A stretch of DNA of 64,000 bases, taken from Nocardioides cynanchi (GTDB taxonomy: Bacteria; Actinomycetota; Actinomycetes; Propionibacteriales; Nocardioidaceae). The translations under genes and the position numbers were made by a program. Shown here piece after piece: positions 37,136-46,806 of this stretch. The stretch spans positions 3,658,001 through 3,722,000 of the forward strand of contig NZ_CP044344.1 in assembly GCF_008761635.1 (NCBI RefSeq), given 5' to 3'. Positions within the stretch are counted from its first letter, which is position 1; each line of letters starts with the position of its first letter. Under the pieces are notes generated by a model that saw only the letters and a program-made list of their open reading frames with translations, had not been told where the DNA came from and ran no database searches.

Positions 37136-37573
37136 ATGCCCAGCACGCACTTCACCGTCCACACGACGCTGTCGCCCAGCGAGGTGTTGACGCTCTTCAC
37201 CGACTTCGGGCCGGACCGGGTCAACCGGTGGCCCAACATCGACGCGGCCCACTTCCAGGTGCACGACCAGGGTCCGGACTGGGCCGAGGTCACCGAGGGG
37301 ACCGCGATGGGCTGGGAGCGGGAGCGCTACACCTGGGACGCTGCCGCCGGCACGGTGGCGATCGAGACCCTGGACTCCAACCTCTGGGGCCCCGGCAGCG
37401 GCTGGCGGTACCGGCTCGCCCCGGCCGGTGGTGGGACCGACGTCGAGGTGACCCTGACGCGCGTGCCTCGCACCGTCAAGGGCAGGCTGATCGGTGCCCT
37501 GATCCCGATCGCGGGCTCGCGCGCGCTCGGCCGGCAGTTCGCGTCGGTGCTCCGCAAGGCCGAGTCCGCCTGA
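37136..37573 (+). CDS. SRPBCC (START/Bet v1 fold) family protein
   Basis: 145 residues. A helix-grip fold is suggested by FTVHTTLSPSEVLTLFTDFG at the start, alternating strands and the C-terminal long helix GALIPIAGSRALGRQFASVL. The family binds hydrophobic ligands or acts in polyketide and other small-molecule steps. CAGGAGGGAC upstream supports ATG at 37136. Its stop is eight bases from the converging GNAT gene. Confidence 0.75.
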   Translation: MPSTHFTVHTTLSPSEVLTLFTDFGPDRVNRWPNIDAAHFQVHDQGPDWAEVTEGTAMGWERERYTWDAAAGTVAIETLDSNLWGPGSGWRYRLAPAGGGTDVEVTLTRVPRTVKGRLIGALIPIAGSRALGRQFASVLRKAESA

Positions 37574-37581
37574 CGCGGTGC

Positions 37582-38592
37582 CTAGAGGTGCTTGACCAGC
37601 TCCGCCGACACCTCGACCGGCTCGAAGCCCATCCGCTGGTTGATCGCGACCATGTAGTCGTTGGTCTCACCGTTCTGGGTCGTCACCAGGGTGAGGTCGG
37701 GACGCGCGGCCTGCACGGCGCGGAGGTTGACCGCCTTGACGGCCAGTCCCAGCCGGTGGCCACGGTGCTCGCGGTGCACGAACGTGCCCCACTGGAACAC
37801 GGTGGTGCCTTCCCCCAGCGGCATCGCCAGCGTCGTCTGGGCCACCACCTGACGGTCCGGGGTCAGCGCCACGGTCTCGTAGCGGGCCCGGCCCATGGCC
37901 TTCACGCCTGCCGCCATCTCGGCGTACCGCTCCGGGGTGATCCGCTCCTCCTCGAAGTCGACGAGTCCGGTGGGCGCGTCGACCGACAGCTGGCCGAGCA
38001 GCACGCACAACGACTCGACCAGGTCGTCGGGGACGCCGTCGACGAACGTCTCGATCCGGTACGACGGGTGGTGGGGGGCCGCGTCGTCGAGCCACTCCTG
38101 GATCCGGTCGTCGGGCACGGGAAGCCGCAGGTGGCGGATCACCTCGAAGTCGGACAGCTCGTAGCCGCAGGCCTCGGCGAAACGACGGTGTCCGTGCTGC
38201 TCGCGATCGTCGAACGGCAGGACCGTGTCGGTCATCATCAGCGACCGGTCCTCGCTCTTGGCGACCTGCTCGAGGCGCTCGACCAGGGCCCGGCCGATGC
38301 CCCGCCGCCGGTCGGGCACGTCGACGTCGACGTGGAGCGCCGCCTTGTCGAGGTTGTCGAGCAGGAACGTCCACATCACGGCGTTGCCGACCATGCGGTC
38401 GCCGTCGTAGGCAGCCAGCAGGTCCTGGCGCTCGCCGCTGTCCGGTGACCGGTAGGCACCGAGGAACTCCTGGAAGGTCCAGAACGGCGCGTCCGGCCGG
38501 CCGTGGAGCTCGGCCCGCCGGGTGAGGTCGTAGTAGTCGCGCATCACCGCGTCGTCGGCCAGGGCCGCCTCGTCGAGCTCGCGTATCTCCAC
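37582..38592 (-). CDS. Tandem GNAT acetyltransferase
   Basis: 336 residues with two GNAT domains. The first has VDVPDRRRGIGRALVERLEQ (acetyl-CoA loop RRGIG, about residues 88-110); the second has FVHREHRGHRLGLAVKAVNL (RGHRLG) and the NYMVAINQRMGFEP-like end motif. Tandem GNATs of this type include mycothiol synthase and aminoglycoside-related enzymes; the substrate here is open. GTG at 38592 follows a TAACGT box; a longer GTG start at 38631 is possible. Confidence 0.82.
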   Translation of the reverse strand: MEIRELDEAALADDAVMRDYYDLTRRAELHGRPDAPFWTFQEFLGAYRSPDSGERQDLLAAYDGDRMVGNAVMWTFLLDNLDKAALHVDVDVPDRRRGIGRALVERLEQVAKSEDRSLMMTDTVLPFDDREQHGHRRFAEACGYELSDFEVIRHLRLPVPDDRIQEWLDDAAPHHPSYRIETFVDGVPDDLVESLCVLLGQLSVDAPTGLVDFEEERITPERYAEMAAGVKAMGRARYETVALTPDRQVVAQTTLAMPLGEGTTVFQWGTFVHREHRGHRLGLAVKAVNLRAVQAARPDLTLVTTQNGETNDYMVAINQRMGFEPVEVSAELVKHL

Positions 38593-38675
38593 GACGTACG
38601 ACGTTAGGCCAGGCCCGCGGTCGGGCGACACGGGTTTTCCGTCGCCGGGCCGGGGCGGCGGTCCGGGTCAGCCTC

Positions 38676-39068
38676 CTAGAACTGGTCGCCCTGTCGCCAC
38701 GCCATCTCCTGGAGCTCGAAGGTGTTGCCGTCCGGGTCGGCGAAGTTCGCGCCCCGCACGCCACCCCCGAAGTCGTGGATCTCGCCGACCTCCACACCCC
38801 GGCCGAGGAGCTCGACACGAGCCGCGTCGAGGTCTGCCACCACCAGGTGCACGCCTCTGACGCTGCCGGGCACCCCGTCGTACACGTCGAGACCGGTCCC
38901 GAAGCCGACCGAGCAGCCCGAGCCCTCCGGGGTCAGCTGGACTACCCGGACGCCCTCAGCGGGCTGGACGTCGAAGTCCTTCCCGAAGCCGAGCTGGTCG
39001 GTGTAGAAGGAGATCGACCGGTCCACGTCGGAGACCGGGAGCGGGATCAGTTCCACCTTCATCTGCAT
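38676..39068 (-). CDS. VOC family protein (glyoxalase/dioxygenase fold)
   Basis: 130 residues. VOC fold marked by LPVSDVDRSISFYTDQLGFG, VHLVVADLDAARVELLGRGV and the C-terminal ANFADPDGNTFELQEM. Such proteins bind metal or antibiotics, or act as glyoxalases; the substrate is unknown. ATG at 39068 with GGGAGG upstream. It is divergent from a second VOC gene. Confidence 0.85.
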   Translation of the reverse strand: MQMKVELIPLPVSDVDRSISFYTDQLGFGKDFDVQPAEGVRVVQLTPEGSGCSVGFGTGLDVYDGVPGSVRGVHLVVADLDAARVELLGRGVEVGEIHDFGGGVRGANFADPDGNTFELQEMAWRQGDQF

Positions 39069-39191
39069 CGGGGTCGAGCCTCCCTCACCTGTCGTGTCGA
39101 ACCAGATCATCCCATTGCGCCACGGGCCGGTCGCCGGGGCCTCGTCCGACACACTGGTCCCACCGTCCGTCGCCGAGGTCGAGAGGTCCCC

Positions 39192-39632
39192 ATGCTTGGC
39201 ACATCCGACGTGATCGCGTTCGCCTCCACCACCGATCTGGCGAGCGCCAGGTCCTTCTACGAAGGCACGCTGGGACTGCCGCTCGTGGAGGAGAACGACT
39301 ACGCCTGTGTCTTCGACGCCCACGGCACGATGCTGCGGGTCACCGCCGTCGCCGAGGTCGCCCGCCCCGGCTACACGGTGCTCGGCTGGCAAGTCGCCGA
39401 CATCGCCGCGATGATCTCCGGGCTGGAGTCCCGCGGCGTCACCTGTGCCCGCTACGACGGGATGGAGCAGGACGCACAGGGGGTCTGGACCACTCCGAAC
39501 GGGGATCGGATCGCGTGGTTCAGCGATCCCGACGGAAACGTCCTGTCCCTCACCGAGTTCGGCGGTGGGGGTGAGCGACGCCCCGGGCGACGAGCGGGCC
39601 CTCAGCTTCGGCTCGGTGGCTGCTGCCTATGA
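39192..39632 (+). CDS. VOC family protein
   Basis: 146 residues. TDLASARSFYEGTLGLPLVE near the start and RIAWFSDPDGNVLSLTEF near residue 128 define a VOC domain. The last ~18 residues are Arg/Gly-rich and overlap the start of the methyltransferase gene in another frame, so they may not be constrained. GAGAGGTCCCC precedes ATG. Confidence 0.82.
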   Translation: MLGTSDVIAFASTTDLASARSFYEGTLGLPLVEENDYACVFDAHGTMLRVTAVAEVARPGYTVLGWQVADIAAMISGLESRGVTCARYDGMEQDAQGVWTTPNGDRIAWFSDPDGNVLSLTEFGGGGERRPGRRAGPQLRLGGCCL

Positions 39633-40347
39633 GCGTCACCGGCCCGGCTACCCGGATGACGTGGTCAGCGAGGTGGTCGCCTATGCGGGTCGACCGGTCC
39701 GGACCGCGCTCGAGATCGGGGCCGGCACCGGCAAGGCCACCCGGGTCTTCGCCCGCCACGGGATCACGGTCACCGCGACCGACCCCGACCCGGAGATGCT
39801 CACCGAGCTGCGTCGGCACGTGCCGCCCACGGTGGTCACGGTGACCGCGGGGCTCGAGGGCCTGCCGCTCACCGCCGACTTCGACCTGGTCTTCGCCGCC
39901 GCATCGCTGCACTGGACCGATCCGGCTCACCGGTGGCCGAGGGTGGCCGGGATGCTGGCGCCCGGCGGTGTCTTCGCGTCGTTCGGGGGGCAGGTGCACC
40001 TCGCCGACGATGAGCAGGCTCGAGCCTTCGGCGCCGTCCTGGCGGCGTACGACGTGGACGACGACGTGCCGTCCCCGGACGGGACCGCTGCGGACGGCCC
40101 GCTCCAGTGGCCGGGCACCGAGCTGCGCGGCTCGGACCTCTTCACCGACGTGCGCCAGACGACGATCCCGCGGCGGCTCACCATGTCGTCCGACGACTAC
40201 GTCGGCCACCTGTCGACGATCTCGGCCTACCTCGTGCTGCCGGAGGCGGTGCGGAGGACGGTGCTCGGCCGGATCCGCGGGGTGCTGGGCGACGACGTGG
40301 TGCTCAGCGCCGACATCACCCTGCACCTGGCGCGTCGGACAGCCTGA
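39571..40347 (+). CDS. Class I SAM-dependent methyltransferase
   Basis: 258 residues. SAM-binding motif I is ALEIGAGTGKATRVFARHG (about 48-66), motif II region VTATDPDPEML, and FDLVFAAASLHWTDPAHRWP is the methyltransf_11/25 core. The N-terminus SFGSVAAAYERHRPGYPDDV is typical of small-molecule methyltransferases. GTG at 39571 overlaps the VOC gene by 62 bases, and the 3' end overlaps the converging ACT gene by 32 bases. The acceptor is unknown. Confidence 0.85.
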   Translation: MSDAPGDERALSFGSVAAAYERHRPGYPDDVVSEVVAYAGRPVRTALEIGAGTGKATRVFARHGITVTATDPDPEMLTELRRHVPPTVVTVTAGLEGLPLTADFDLVFAAASLHWTDPAHRWPRVAGMLAPGGVFASFGGQVHLADDEQARAFGAVLAAYDVDDDVPSPDGTAADGPLQWPGTELRGSDLFTDVRQTTIPRRLTMSSDDYVGHLSTISAYLVLPEAVRRTVLGRIRGVLGDDVVLSADITLHLARRTA

Positions 40348-40843
40348 TCTCGACCATCAGCTCGTCGGCGAGGGACTCGAGCGTCGTGCGGAGCGCGTCG
40401 GTGCTGGTCGCCGGCGGCGACTGGAGCACGGCCCGCGCCTCGAACAGCATGCCCCCGGCCATCGGGGCCTCGCGCACGTCCGTGGTCAGCTCCTCGATCC
40501 CGATGCCGCGCTCGGCCAGGGCAGCCGAGATCTCCGCGACGATGCCCGGATGGTCGGCGCCGAGCAGCTCCAGGCTCAGCCGCTGCGACTCGTGCTCGAC
40601 CGGGGGATCGGTCCGCGCGAGCGTGACCTGGAGCCCGATGTCCTCCAGCGCCTGAAGGTCGGCGACCAGGGCGTCCGCCCGATCCTCGGCGACCTCCACG
40701 AGCAGGATGCCGGCGAACTTGCCGGCCAGCCGGGCCATCTGGCTGCGCTCCCAGCTCGCCTCGTGGGCCTTGACCGTGGCGGCGACGGCCGACACCAGCC
40801 CGGGCCGGTCGTCCCCGATGCAGGTGAGCGTGAAGGTGGCCAT
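40316..40843 (-). CDS. ACT domain protein (GcvR-like)
   Basis: 175 residues with two ACT domains: TLTCIGDDRPGLVSAVAATV (about 5-24) and LELLGADHPGIVAEISAALA (about 92-111). This layout matches glycine-cleavage repressor-like proteins that sense amino acids. No DNA-binding part is present, so it acts through partners. It might relate to the N-methylglycine operon 5 kb away, but that link is only positional. Confidence 0.82.
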   Translation of the reverse strand: MATFTLTCIGDDRPGLVSAVAATVKAHEASWERSQMARLAGKFAGILLVEVAEDRADALVADLQALEDIGLQVTLARTDPPVEHESQRLSLELLGADHPGIVAEISAALAERGIGIEELTTDVREAPMAGGMLFEARAVLQSPPATSTDALRTTLESLADELMVEIRLSDAPGAG

Positions 40844-41016
40844 GGGCGCAGGCTATGAGATCGCGGCGCAGAAGTCTCGGCCCGACCACGGGCGCTCCCG
40901 GTTCGTCTCCTGCCCCGAGCAGTTCCTGGACCTCCTGCTCGCCCGGACCTGACCGGCGCTGTCGTGGTTGCCCTAGGGTCGGACCGAGGCCCGCTGGGGC
41001 GACGGAGGGAGCGGCC

Positions 41017-43745
41017 GTGCCGACCCCCTTGCTCCGGACCAAGCTCTTCGTCCCGCCCGTCCGCCCGGGCCTGGTGCCGCGGCCGCGTCTGGACGCTCGT
41101 CTGAGCCCGGCGGCGAGGCCGCGGCTGACGCTGGTCTCGGCGCCGCCCGGGTTCGGCAAGACCACCCTGCTCTCCGCGTGGGTGGCAGCCGAGACGTCCG
41201 CGGAGCGCCCGGTGGCCTGGGTGTCCCTGGAGGAGGGTGAGCAGGAGCCCGGCGTCTTCTGGACCTACGTGGCGACCGCCCTGGAGGCCGCGGCCCCCGG
41301 GGTCGCGGAGGCCGCGCTGCCGCTGCTCCAGACGGCCCAGCCACCGATCGCGACGGTCCTGGCCACGGTGCTCAACGGCCTCGGTGCCCTGCCCCAGGGG
41401 CTCGTGCTCGTGCTCGACGACTACCACCTGGCCGACAGCCCGGCCATCGCCGACGACGTGGCGTTCCTGCTCGAGCACCTGCCTCCGGAGGTGCAGCTGG
41501 TGATCAGCACCCGGGCCGATCCCGCGCTGCCGCTGGCCCGGCTGCGCGCGCGGGGAGAGCTGGTGGAGGTCCGGGCCGCCGACCTCCGGTTCACCCCGGC
41601 CGAGGTCGCGTCGTACCTCAACGAGGTGATCGGGCTGGGGCTCTCGGCCGCTGACGTCACGGCGCTCGAGGGCCGCACGGAGGGCTGGATCGCGGCCCTC
41701 CAGCTCGCCGCCCTGTCGATCCGGGGCCGCGACGACGCCTCCTCCTTCATCGCGGGCTTCGCCGGCGACGACCGCTACGTCGTGGACTACCTGGTCGAGG
41801 AGGTGCTGGTCCGCCAGCCCGACGACGTCCGACGGTTCCTCCTGGAGACCTCGATCCTGGACCGCCTCTGCGGCGCGCTGTGCGACGCGGTGACCGGCGG
41901 TAACGCCGGCCGGGCCGAGCTCGAGCGGCTCGAGCGCTCGAACCTGTTCGTCGTCCCGCTGGACGACAGTCGGCAGTGGTACCGCTACCACCACCTCTTC
42001 GCCGACGTGCTCCGCGCGCACCTGCTCGAGGAGCCGCACGACGAGGTCGCGGCACTGCACCGGCGGGCGAGCAGGTGGTACGACGCCGAGGGCGAGCCGG
42101 TGCCCGCGGTCCGGCACGCCCTCGCCTCCGGTGACGTCGCGGCGGCCGCCGACCTCGTCGAGGCCGCCGTCCTCGGCTTCCTGCGCGATCGTCGCGAGGT
42201 CACGGCCCGGAGCTGGATCGACGACCTGCCGGCCGACGTGGTGTCGACCCGGCCGGTGCTGGCGATCGGCTTCATCGGCGCCCTGATGTCGACCGGCGAG
42301 TTCGCCGACGTCGAGCCCCGGCTCGACGAGGTCGAGCGGCTCCTGGGCTCCGCCTCCGCCGATCCGTCCGTGGTCCTGACCGCCGTCGACCCCGCCGACC
42401 TGGCGCGGCTGCCCGGCGCGATCGAGATGTACCGCGCGGCGCTGGCCCTGATCCGGGGCGACCCGGCTGCCACGGCGGCGCACGCCGACCTCGCCATCGC
42501 AACGGCGGCGGCCGGCGACCACGTCACGGTCTCGGCGGCGGCGGCCCTGGCCGGACTCGCCGCCTGGGGGAGCGGCGACCTCGCGGGCGCGGTGCGCGGC
42601 TACTCCACCGCGGTCGACGGGCTGCTGAGAGCCGGGCACTACCCCGACGTCCTCGGCTGCTCGATCAGCGTCGCCGATCTCGAGCTGACGCTGGGCCGTC
42701 TGGGCGAGGCCCGCCGGACCTATGTGGCCGGGCTCGACCTCGCCGCGGCCGAGCAGCCCGAGGGCGTGATGCGCGGGACGGCGGACATGCTGGTGGGGCT
42801 CGCCCTGGTCGAGCTCGAGCGCGGCGACCTCAGGTCGGCCGCCGACCACCTGACCCGGGCGGAGGACCTCGGTGAGCACACGGGTCTGCCCCAGCACCCT
42901 ACCGTCGCCGGGTCGCCCGCGCCCGGCTGCACGAGGCGCACGGGGACCTCGCCGCCGCGGCCGAGCTCCTCGAGGAGGCCGAGCAGGTCTACGTCGGAGA
43001 CTTCGCACCGGACGTGCGGCCGGTCCCGGCGACGCGGGCTCGGCTGCTGGTGGCGCAGGGGCGGGCGTCCGACGCTCTCGACTGGGTGCGCCGGGCCGGA
43101 GTGTCCGCCGACGACGACCTCGCCTACGTCCGCGAGTACGAGCACGTCACCCTGGCCCGGGTCCTGCTGGCCACCTCCGGTGCCGAGCACCCACCTGCGC
43201 TGGGCGCGACGTACCGGCTGCTGGAGCGGCTCCGGGTGGCCGCCGAGGCCGGCGGACGGATCGGGAGCCTGGTCGAGATCCTGGCCCTGCAGTCGCTCGC
43301 CCACCATGCCGGCCACGGTCGACACGACCTGCCCGGCGCGCTGGACCCTCTGGAGCAGGCACTGCGGCTGGCCGAGCCCGAGGGCTACGTGCACGTCTTC
43401 GTCAGCGAGGGTGCCCCGATGCGGACCTTGCTCGACGCGCTGAGCCGCCGGCACGGCTCGTGGGCCTATCCGCGCCGACTCCTCTCGGGGTACGACGTCA
43501 CGACGGCCGCGGCCACCAGCACCGCCCTGGTCGAGCAGCTCAGCGCCCGCGAGCTGGACGTGCTCCGGCTGCTGGCCGGTGACCTGACCGGCCCGGAGAT
43601 CGCCCGCGAGCTGGTCGTGTCGCTCAACACCGTGCGTACGCACACCAAGAACATCTACGCCAAGCTCGGCGTGACCAGCCGACGTGCCGCCGTCTCCCGG
43701 GGCGGCGAGCTGCACCTGATCGGTCGGGGCAAGATCACCACATGA
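41017..43745 (+). pseudogene. LuxR/MalT-type ATP-binding transcription regulator (LAL), one frameshift
   Basis: About 909 residues when repaired. The NTPase part begins VPTPLLRTKLFVPPVRPGLV, with Walker A SAPPGFGKTTLLSAW and Walker B LVLVLDDYHLA; a TPR-like middle follows. At 42898-42899 (CAC CC|TAC) one base is missing. Before it the reading frame gives ...EHTGLPQHP; after it the other frame gives YRRRVARARLHEAHGDLAAA and continues to the C-terminal LuxR HTH (LSARELDVLRLLAGDLTGPE, VSLNTVRTHTKNIYAKLGVT). GTG at 41017 has GGAGGG seven bases before it. It probably regulates the next two genes. Confidence 0.87.
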
Positions 43746-43785
43746 TGTGAGCCCCGCTCACCACGTCGGCTCCTACCGTGCGGCC

Positions 43786-44079
43786 ATGAGCACCTCATCC
43801 GACAGCCGCCCGGACGGCCCGCCGTGGTACGAGATCCGCCTCGAGGGGCGTCTCGACCCACGCTGGGCCGGCCGGTTCGACCCGATGAGCCTCACCACCG
43901 CCGACGGTCTCACCCGGCTCACGGGCCCCGTCGTCGACCAGGCGGCCCTGCACGGGCTGCTGCACCAGCTGCGCGACATCGGTCTCACCCTGGTCTCGGT
44001 CGGCCAGGTCGAGCCCGGCGCCACGTCGTACCCCGTCGCGCCGTCGACACCCACGCACCGCCCGACCACAGGAGCCTGA
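43786..44079 (+). CDS. Conserved hypothetical protein paired with DUF4386
   Basis: 97 residues. WYEIRLEGRLDPRWAGRFDP and GPVVDQAALHGLLHQLRDIG match a small conserved protein I know from many bacterial genomes, often next to regulators or DUF4386 genes. Function unknown. It starts 40 bases after the LuxR-type regulator and is one base from the next gene. Confidence 0.8.
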   Translation: MSTSSDSRPDGPPWYEIRLEGRLDPRWAGRFDPMSLTTADGLTRLTGPVVDQAALHGLLHQLRDIGLTLVSVGQVEPGATSYPVAPSTPTHRPTTGA

Positions 44080-44080
44080 G

Positions 44081-44830
44081 ATGACCGTCACCGCCACCGT
44101 CCCCACCACGCGCCGAGCCCCTGGCGCCACCACCGACCCGATGCGGGGCCACGCCCGAGCTGCGGGGATCTTCTACCTGCTCACCTTCCTCAGCTCGATC
44201 CCGGCGCTGATCCTGATCGGACCGGTGCTCAACGACGCCCACTACGTCACCGGCGCCGGCCACGACACGCGAGTGCTGTGGGGCTGCCTGCTCGACGCCG
44301 TCAATGCGCTCACAGCCGTCGGCAGCGCGGTCGCGCTCTATCCGGTGGTGAAGCGCCAGAACGGGTCGATGGCCCTGGGCTTCGTCACCTCCCGGATGGT
44401 CGAGGCCGCCGTGGTCCTGATCGGCGTGGTCAGCCTCCTCGCCGTGGTCACCCTGCGCCAGGACTACGCCGGCACCGGCGACGCCGCCTCCTTCACCCCG
44501 ATCGCGACCGCCCTGGTCGACGTCCGCAACTGGACCTTCCTGGTCGGCCCCGGCCTGATGCCCGCCTTCAACGCCGTGCTGCTCGGCACCCTGCTCCACC
44601 GCTCACGCCTGGTGCCCCGGATCATCCCGACCGTCGGACTGGTCGGCGCCCCGCTGCTGTTCGCGGCCTTCATCGCGGCCTTCTTCGGTGGCATCGAGCA
44701 GGTCTCGGCGACCTCGTTCTTCCTGACGCTGCCGATCGCCGCCTGGGAGCTCTCGGTCGGCCTCTGGATGACCTTCAAGGGCTTCTCGGTCACCTCGCCG
44801 GTCCTGCCCACGGTGGGCGACCGGGCCTGA
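44081..44830 (+). CDS. DUF4386 family membrane protein
   Basis: 249 residues with about six helices. GIFYLLTFLSSIPALILIGP near the start and LVDVRNWTFLVGPGLMPAFNAVLLG are typical of DUF4386. Function unknown. It forms a unit with the preceding 97-residue gene and ends at a strong terminator. Confidence 0.85.
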   Translation: MTVTATVPTTRRAPGATTDPMRGHARAAGIFYLLTFLSSIPALILIGPVLNDAHYVTGAGHDTRVLWGCLLDAVNALTAVGSAVALYPVVKRQNGSMALGFVTSRMVEAAVVLIGVVSLLAVVTLRQDYAGTGDAASFTPIATALVDVRNWTFLVGPGLMPAFNAVLLGTLLHRSRLVPRIIPTVGLVGAPLLFAAFIAAFFGGIEQVSATSFFLTLPIAAWELSVGLWMTFKGFSVTSPVLPTVGDRA

Positions 44831-44845
44831 CCGTCGCAGCACCAC

Positions 44846-44879
44846 CGAAGGCGGCTCCGCACCGGCGGGGCCGCCTTCG
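44846..44879 (+). terminator. Terminator after the DUF4386 gene
   Basis: CGAAGGCGGCTCCGC and GCGGGGCCGCCTTCG form a 15-bp stem (one G-T) with loop ACCG, sixteen bases after the stop. It ends the LuxR-regulator/DUF4386 unit. Confidence 0.8.
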
Positions 44880-44933
44880 GCGTCGTACGGCGTGTCGTCA
44901 CAACCATCACCCGCGCCCACGCGTCCCAGCTGT

Positions 44934-45561
44934 ATGGGGAAGAAGTCGACTGTCCGGTCCGTTCTGCGGACCGCGGTCGCACTGGCGATGTCCGTTGCGC
45001 TCCTGGGTGCCTGTGCCCACGCCGGCGATCAGGTCGCCCTTCCCGGCGGGCCTTCCACTGCTCCGACCTCGGTGCCCCCGCGGTCGTCCTCCCCGGCCCC
45101 GTCCCACGCCGCATCGACCGCTGCGAAGGCGCACCGGAGTCGTCGCCCGTACTCCGACGTGAACCCTCCACCGCGGCGCGGCGGGGACTTCGTCGTGAAG
45201 GTGCTGATCGTGACCCGGGACAAGCCCGGTGCCAGTGGGCCTCGGGTGCGCCAGAACCGGACCGGCTGGGACTACTACGGCGAGGAGGTCCGCACCTGCC
45301 TGAGTCGCTCGAGCCACCGCCGCGAGGCCGTGGGTTGGAAGGACTGGCGTGCCGAGGACGTGAACGGCCGGACCTACCCGGCGGACCCCCGCGACACCTC
45401 GCCGTTGCGGCGACCGACGTACCCCTTCCACCGGGCTGTCGCCCGGGCAGTGCGCGACGGGGTACTGGTTGATCACCGTGCCGAAGGGCTCGGACATCCG
45501 GGCGATCCAGTTCGCGCCGGCCGGTGGGCCGGTGCTCATCGAGTGGCTGATGCTCCGTTAG
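44934..45561 (+). pseudogene. Lipoprotein, DUF4352-like, one frameshift
   Basis: Repaired length about 208 residues. A lipoprotein signal runs MGKKSTVRSV...MSVALLGAC with Cys27 in the lipobox, followed by a Ser/Pro-rich linker. The folded part (VKVLIVTRDKPG, GWDYYGEEVRTCL, VGWKDWRAEDVNGRTYPA) resembles DUF4352. At the CCCC run 45422-45425 the frame shifts by one; the neighbouring frame continues STGLSPGQCATGYWLITVPK, then DIRAIQFAPAGGPVLIEWLM to TAG at 45559. One extra C would explain it. The other frame past 45426 is out-of-frame noise. Confidence 0.72.
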
Positions 45562-45567
45562 CCGGCA

Positions 45568-46131
45568 TCAGCGTGGTGGCGGCAGCGCCGGGTGGTCGGC
45601 CGGGTAGATGCCGACCGCGAAGCCGTACGTCGTCTCGCCTGACCTCGGCAGCCGGTCGAACGTCTCGACCAGGTCGGCCATCTGCTTCCAGAACTGGCGG
45701 GCCTGCTCGTCGGTGAGGCGGGCGTGTCGGATGAAGCCCCACAGCCGCCCCTCCTCGAACGCCGGCGCGGACTCGCGAGCGGCGACCTCGAAGTCGTTGA
45801 AGTCGCGCGGCATCTCAGCTCCGCCCGTGGTCGGCTCCGCCGCCACGTAGAACATCCGCGCCGTACGCCCGTGGAAGCGCTCCTCGACGGCGCGCACCCT
45901 GCGGGTGCGGACCACGCGGACCAGGCCGCTGCGGGTGAGCACCTCCACGTGGTGGGCGACCGTGCTCTTGGGGCGTTCCACGGCGATCGCCAGCTCGGTG
46001 ACGGTCGCGGCCCGCTCGTGGAGCAGCTGCAGGATCGTGGTGCGGAGCGGGTGGCCGATGGCCTTGACCTGGTCGGGCCTGGTCAGCGACATCCGATCGG
46101 CCAGCTCGTAGTCCGGGGGGTTGTCGCCCAT
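45568..46131 (-). CDS. ArsR-family winged-helix transcription regulator
   Basis: 187 residues. The HTH (VKAIGHPLRTTILQLLHERA, VTELAIAVERPKSTVAHHVE, LTRSGLVRVV; about 19-75) is ArsR/HTH_20 type, followed by ~110 residues of a dimer or ligand domain. ATG at 46131 gives MGDNPPDYEL. It is divergent from a dienelactone-hydrolase-like gene, with a short AT-rich gap and a GAACGTTC palindrome that may be its operator. Confidence 0.87.
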   Translation of the reverse strand: MGDNPPDYELADRMSLTRPDQVKAIGHPLRTTILQLLHERAATVTELAIAVERPKSTVAHHVEVLTRSGLVRVVRTRRVRAVEERFHGRTARMFYVAAEPTTGGAEMPRDFNDFEVAARESAPAFEEGRLWGFIRHARLTDEQARQFWKQMADLVETFDRLPRSGETTYGFAVGIYPADHPALPPPR

Positions 46132-46153
46132 GGCCGAACAGACTAGCATCGCC

Positions 46154-46161
46154 GAACGTTC
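46154..46161. promoter_or_regulatory. GAACGTTC palindrome in a divergent promoter region
   Basis: Perfect 8-base palindrome within the 67-bp gap between the ArsR gene and the hydrolase gene, next to an unusually AT-rich stretch (CCAAATTATTCGATTGAAG). A possible operator or core promoter; weak on its own. Confidence 0.35.
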
Positions 46162-46198
46162 CAAATTATTCGATTGAAGTTTCGGGAAGGTGACGGTC

Positions 46199-46768
46199 AT
46201 GGCCGAGGTGCTGCTGTACCACCACATCCAGGGTCTGACCGACGGGGTGAAGTCCTTCGCCGACGAGCTGCGTCGGGCCGGGCACACGGTGCACATGCCC
46301 GACCTGTTCGACGGCCACACCTTCGACAGCATCGAGGAGGGCTTCGGGTTCGCGCGGGAGGCGGGACTCGACGCGATCCGCGAACGCGGCGCCACGTTCG
46401 CCGAGGATCTCGGCCCCGCGCTCGTGTACGGCGGCTTCTCCTTCGGGGTGACCATCGCCCAGGCCCTCGCGCAGACGCGACCGGGCGCCCGCGGTGCCCT
46501 GCTCGTCTACTCCTGCCTCCCGGTCACAGAGTTCGGGGAGGCCTGGCCGGACGGGCTGCCGGTCCAGATCCACGGCAAGGAGGGCGACGAGTTCTTCGAG
46601 GAGGACCTTCCGGCCGCACGCGAGCTCGCCGACTCGGCCGCGTCCGCCGAGCTGTTCCTCTACCCGGGCGACCAGCACCTGTTCGCCGACTCCTCGCTCG
46701 ACGCCTACGACCCGGCCTCGGCCGAGCTGCTCATGGAGCGGGTGCAGGAGTTCCTCGCCGGCGTGTGA
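46199..46768 (+). CDS. Dienelactone hydrolase family protein
   Basis: 189 residues, alpha/beta hydrolase. Nucleophile elbow GGFSFG (Ser in place of the DLH Cys), QIHGKEGDEFF near the acid, and PGDQHLFADSS with the catalytic His. HHIQGLTDGVKSFADELR at the start is typical. ATG at 46199 has GGGAAGG seven bases upstream; GTG at 46190 is an alternative. The divergent ArsR protein probably regulates it. Confidence 0.87.
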   Translation: MAEVLLYHHIQGLTDGVKSFADELRRAGHTVHMPDLFDGHTFDSIEEGFGFAREAGLDAIRERGATFAEDLGPALVYGGFSFGVTIAQALAQTRPGARGALLVYSCLPVTEFGEAWPDGLPVQIHGKEGDEFFEEDLPAARELADSAASAELFLYPGDQHLFADSSLDAYDPASAELLMERVQEFLAGV

Positions 46769-46771
46769 CCG

Positions 46772-46789
46772 GCGGGCTGACAAGCCCGC
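46772..46789. terminator. Bidirectional hairpin terminator
   Basis: GCGGGCT-GACA-AGCCCGC, a perfect 7-bp stem, lies between the hydrolase stop and the end of the converging permease gene. Confidence 0.7.
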
Positions 46790-46806
46790 GAGCGCTCCTC
46801 CAGACG

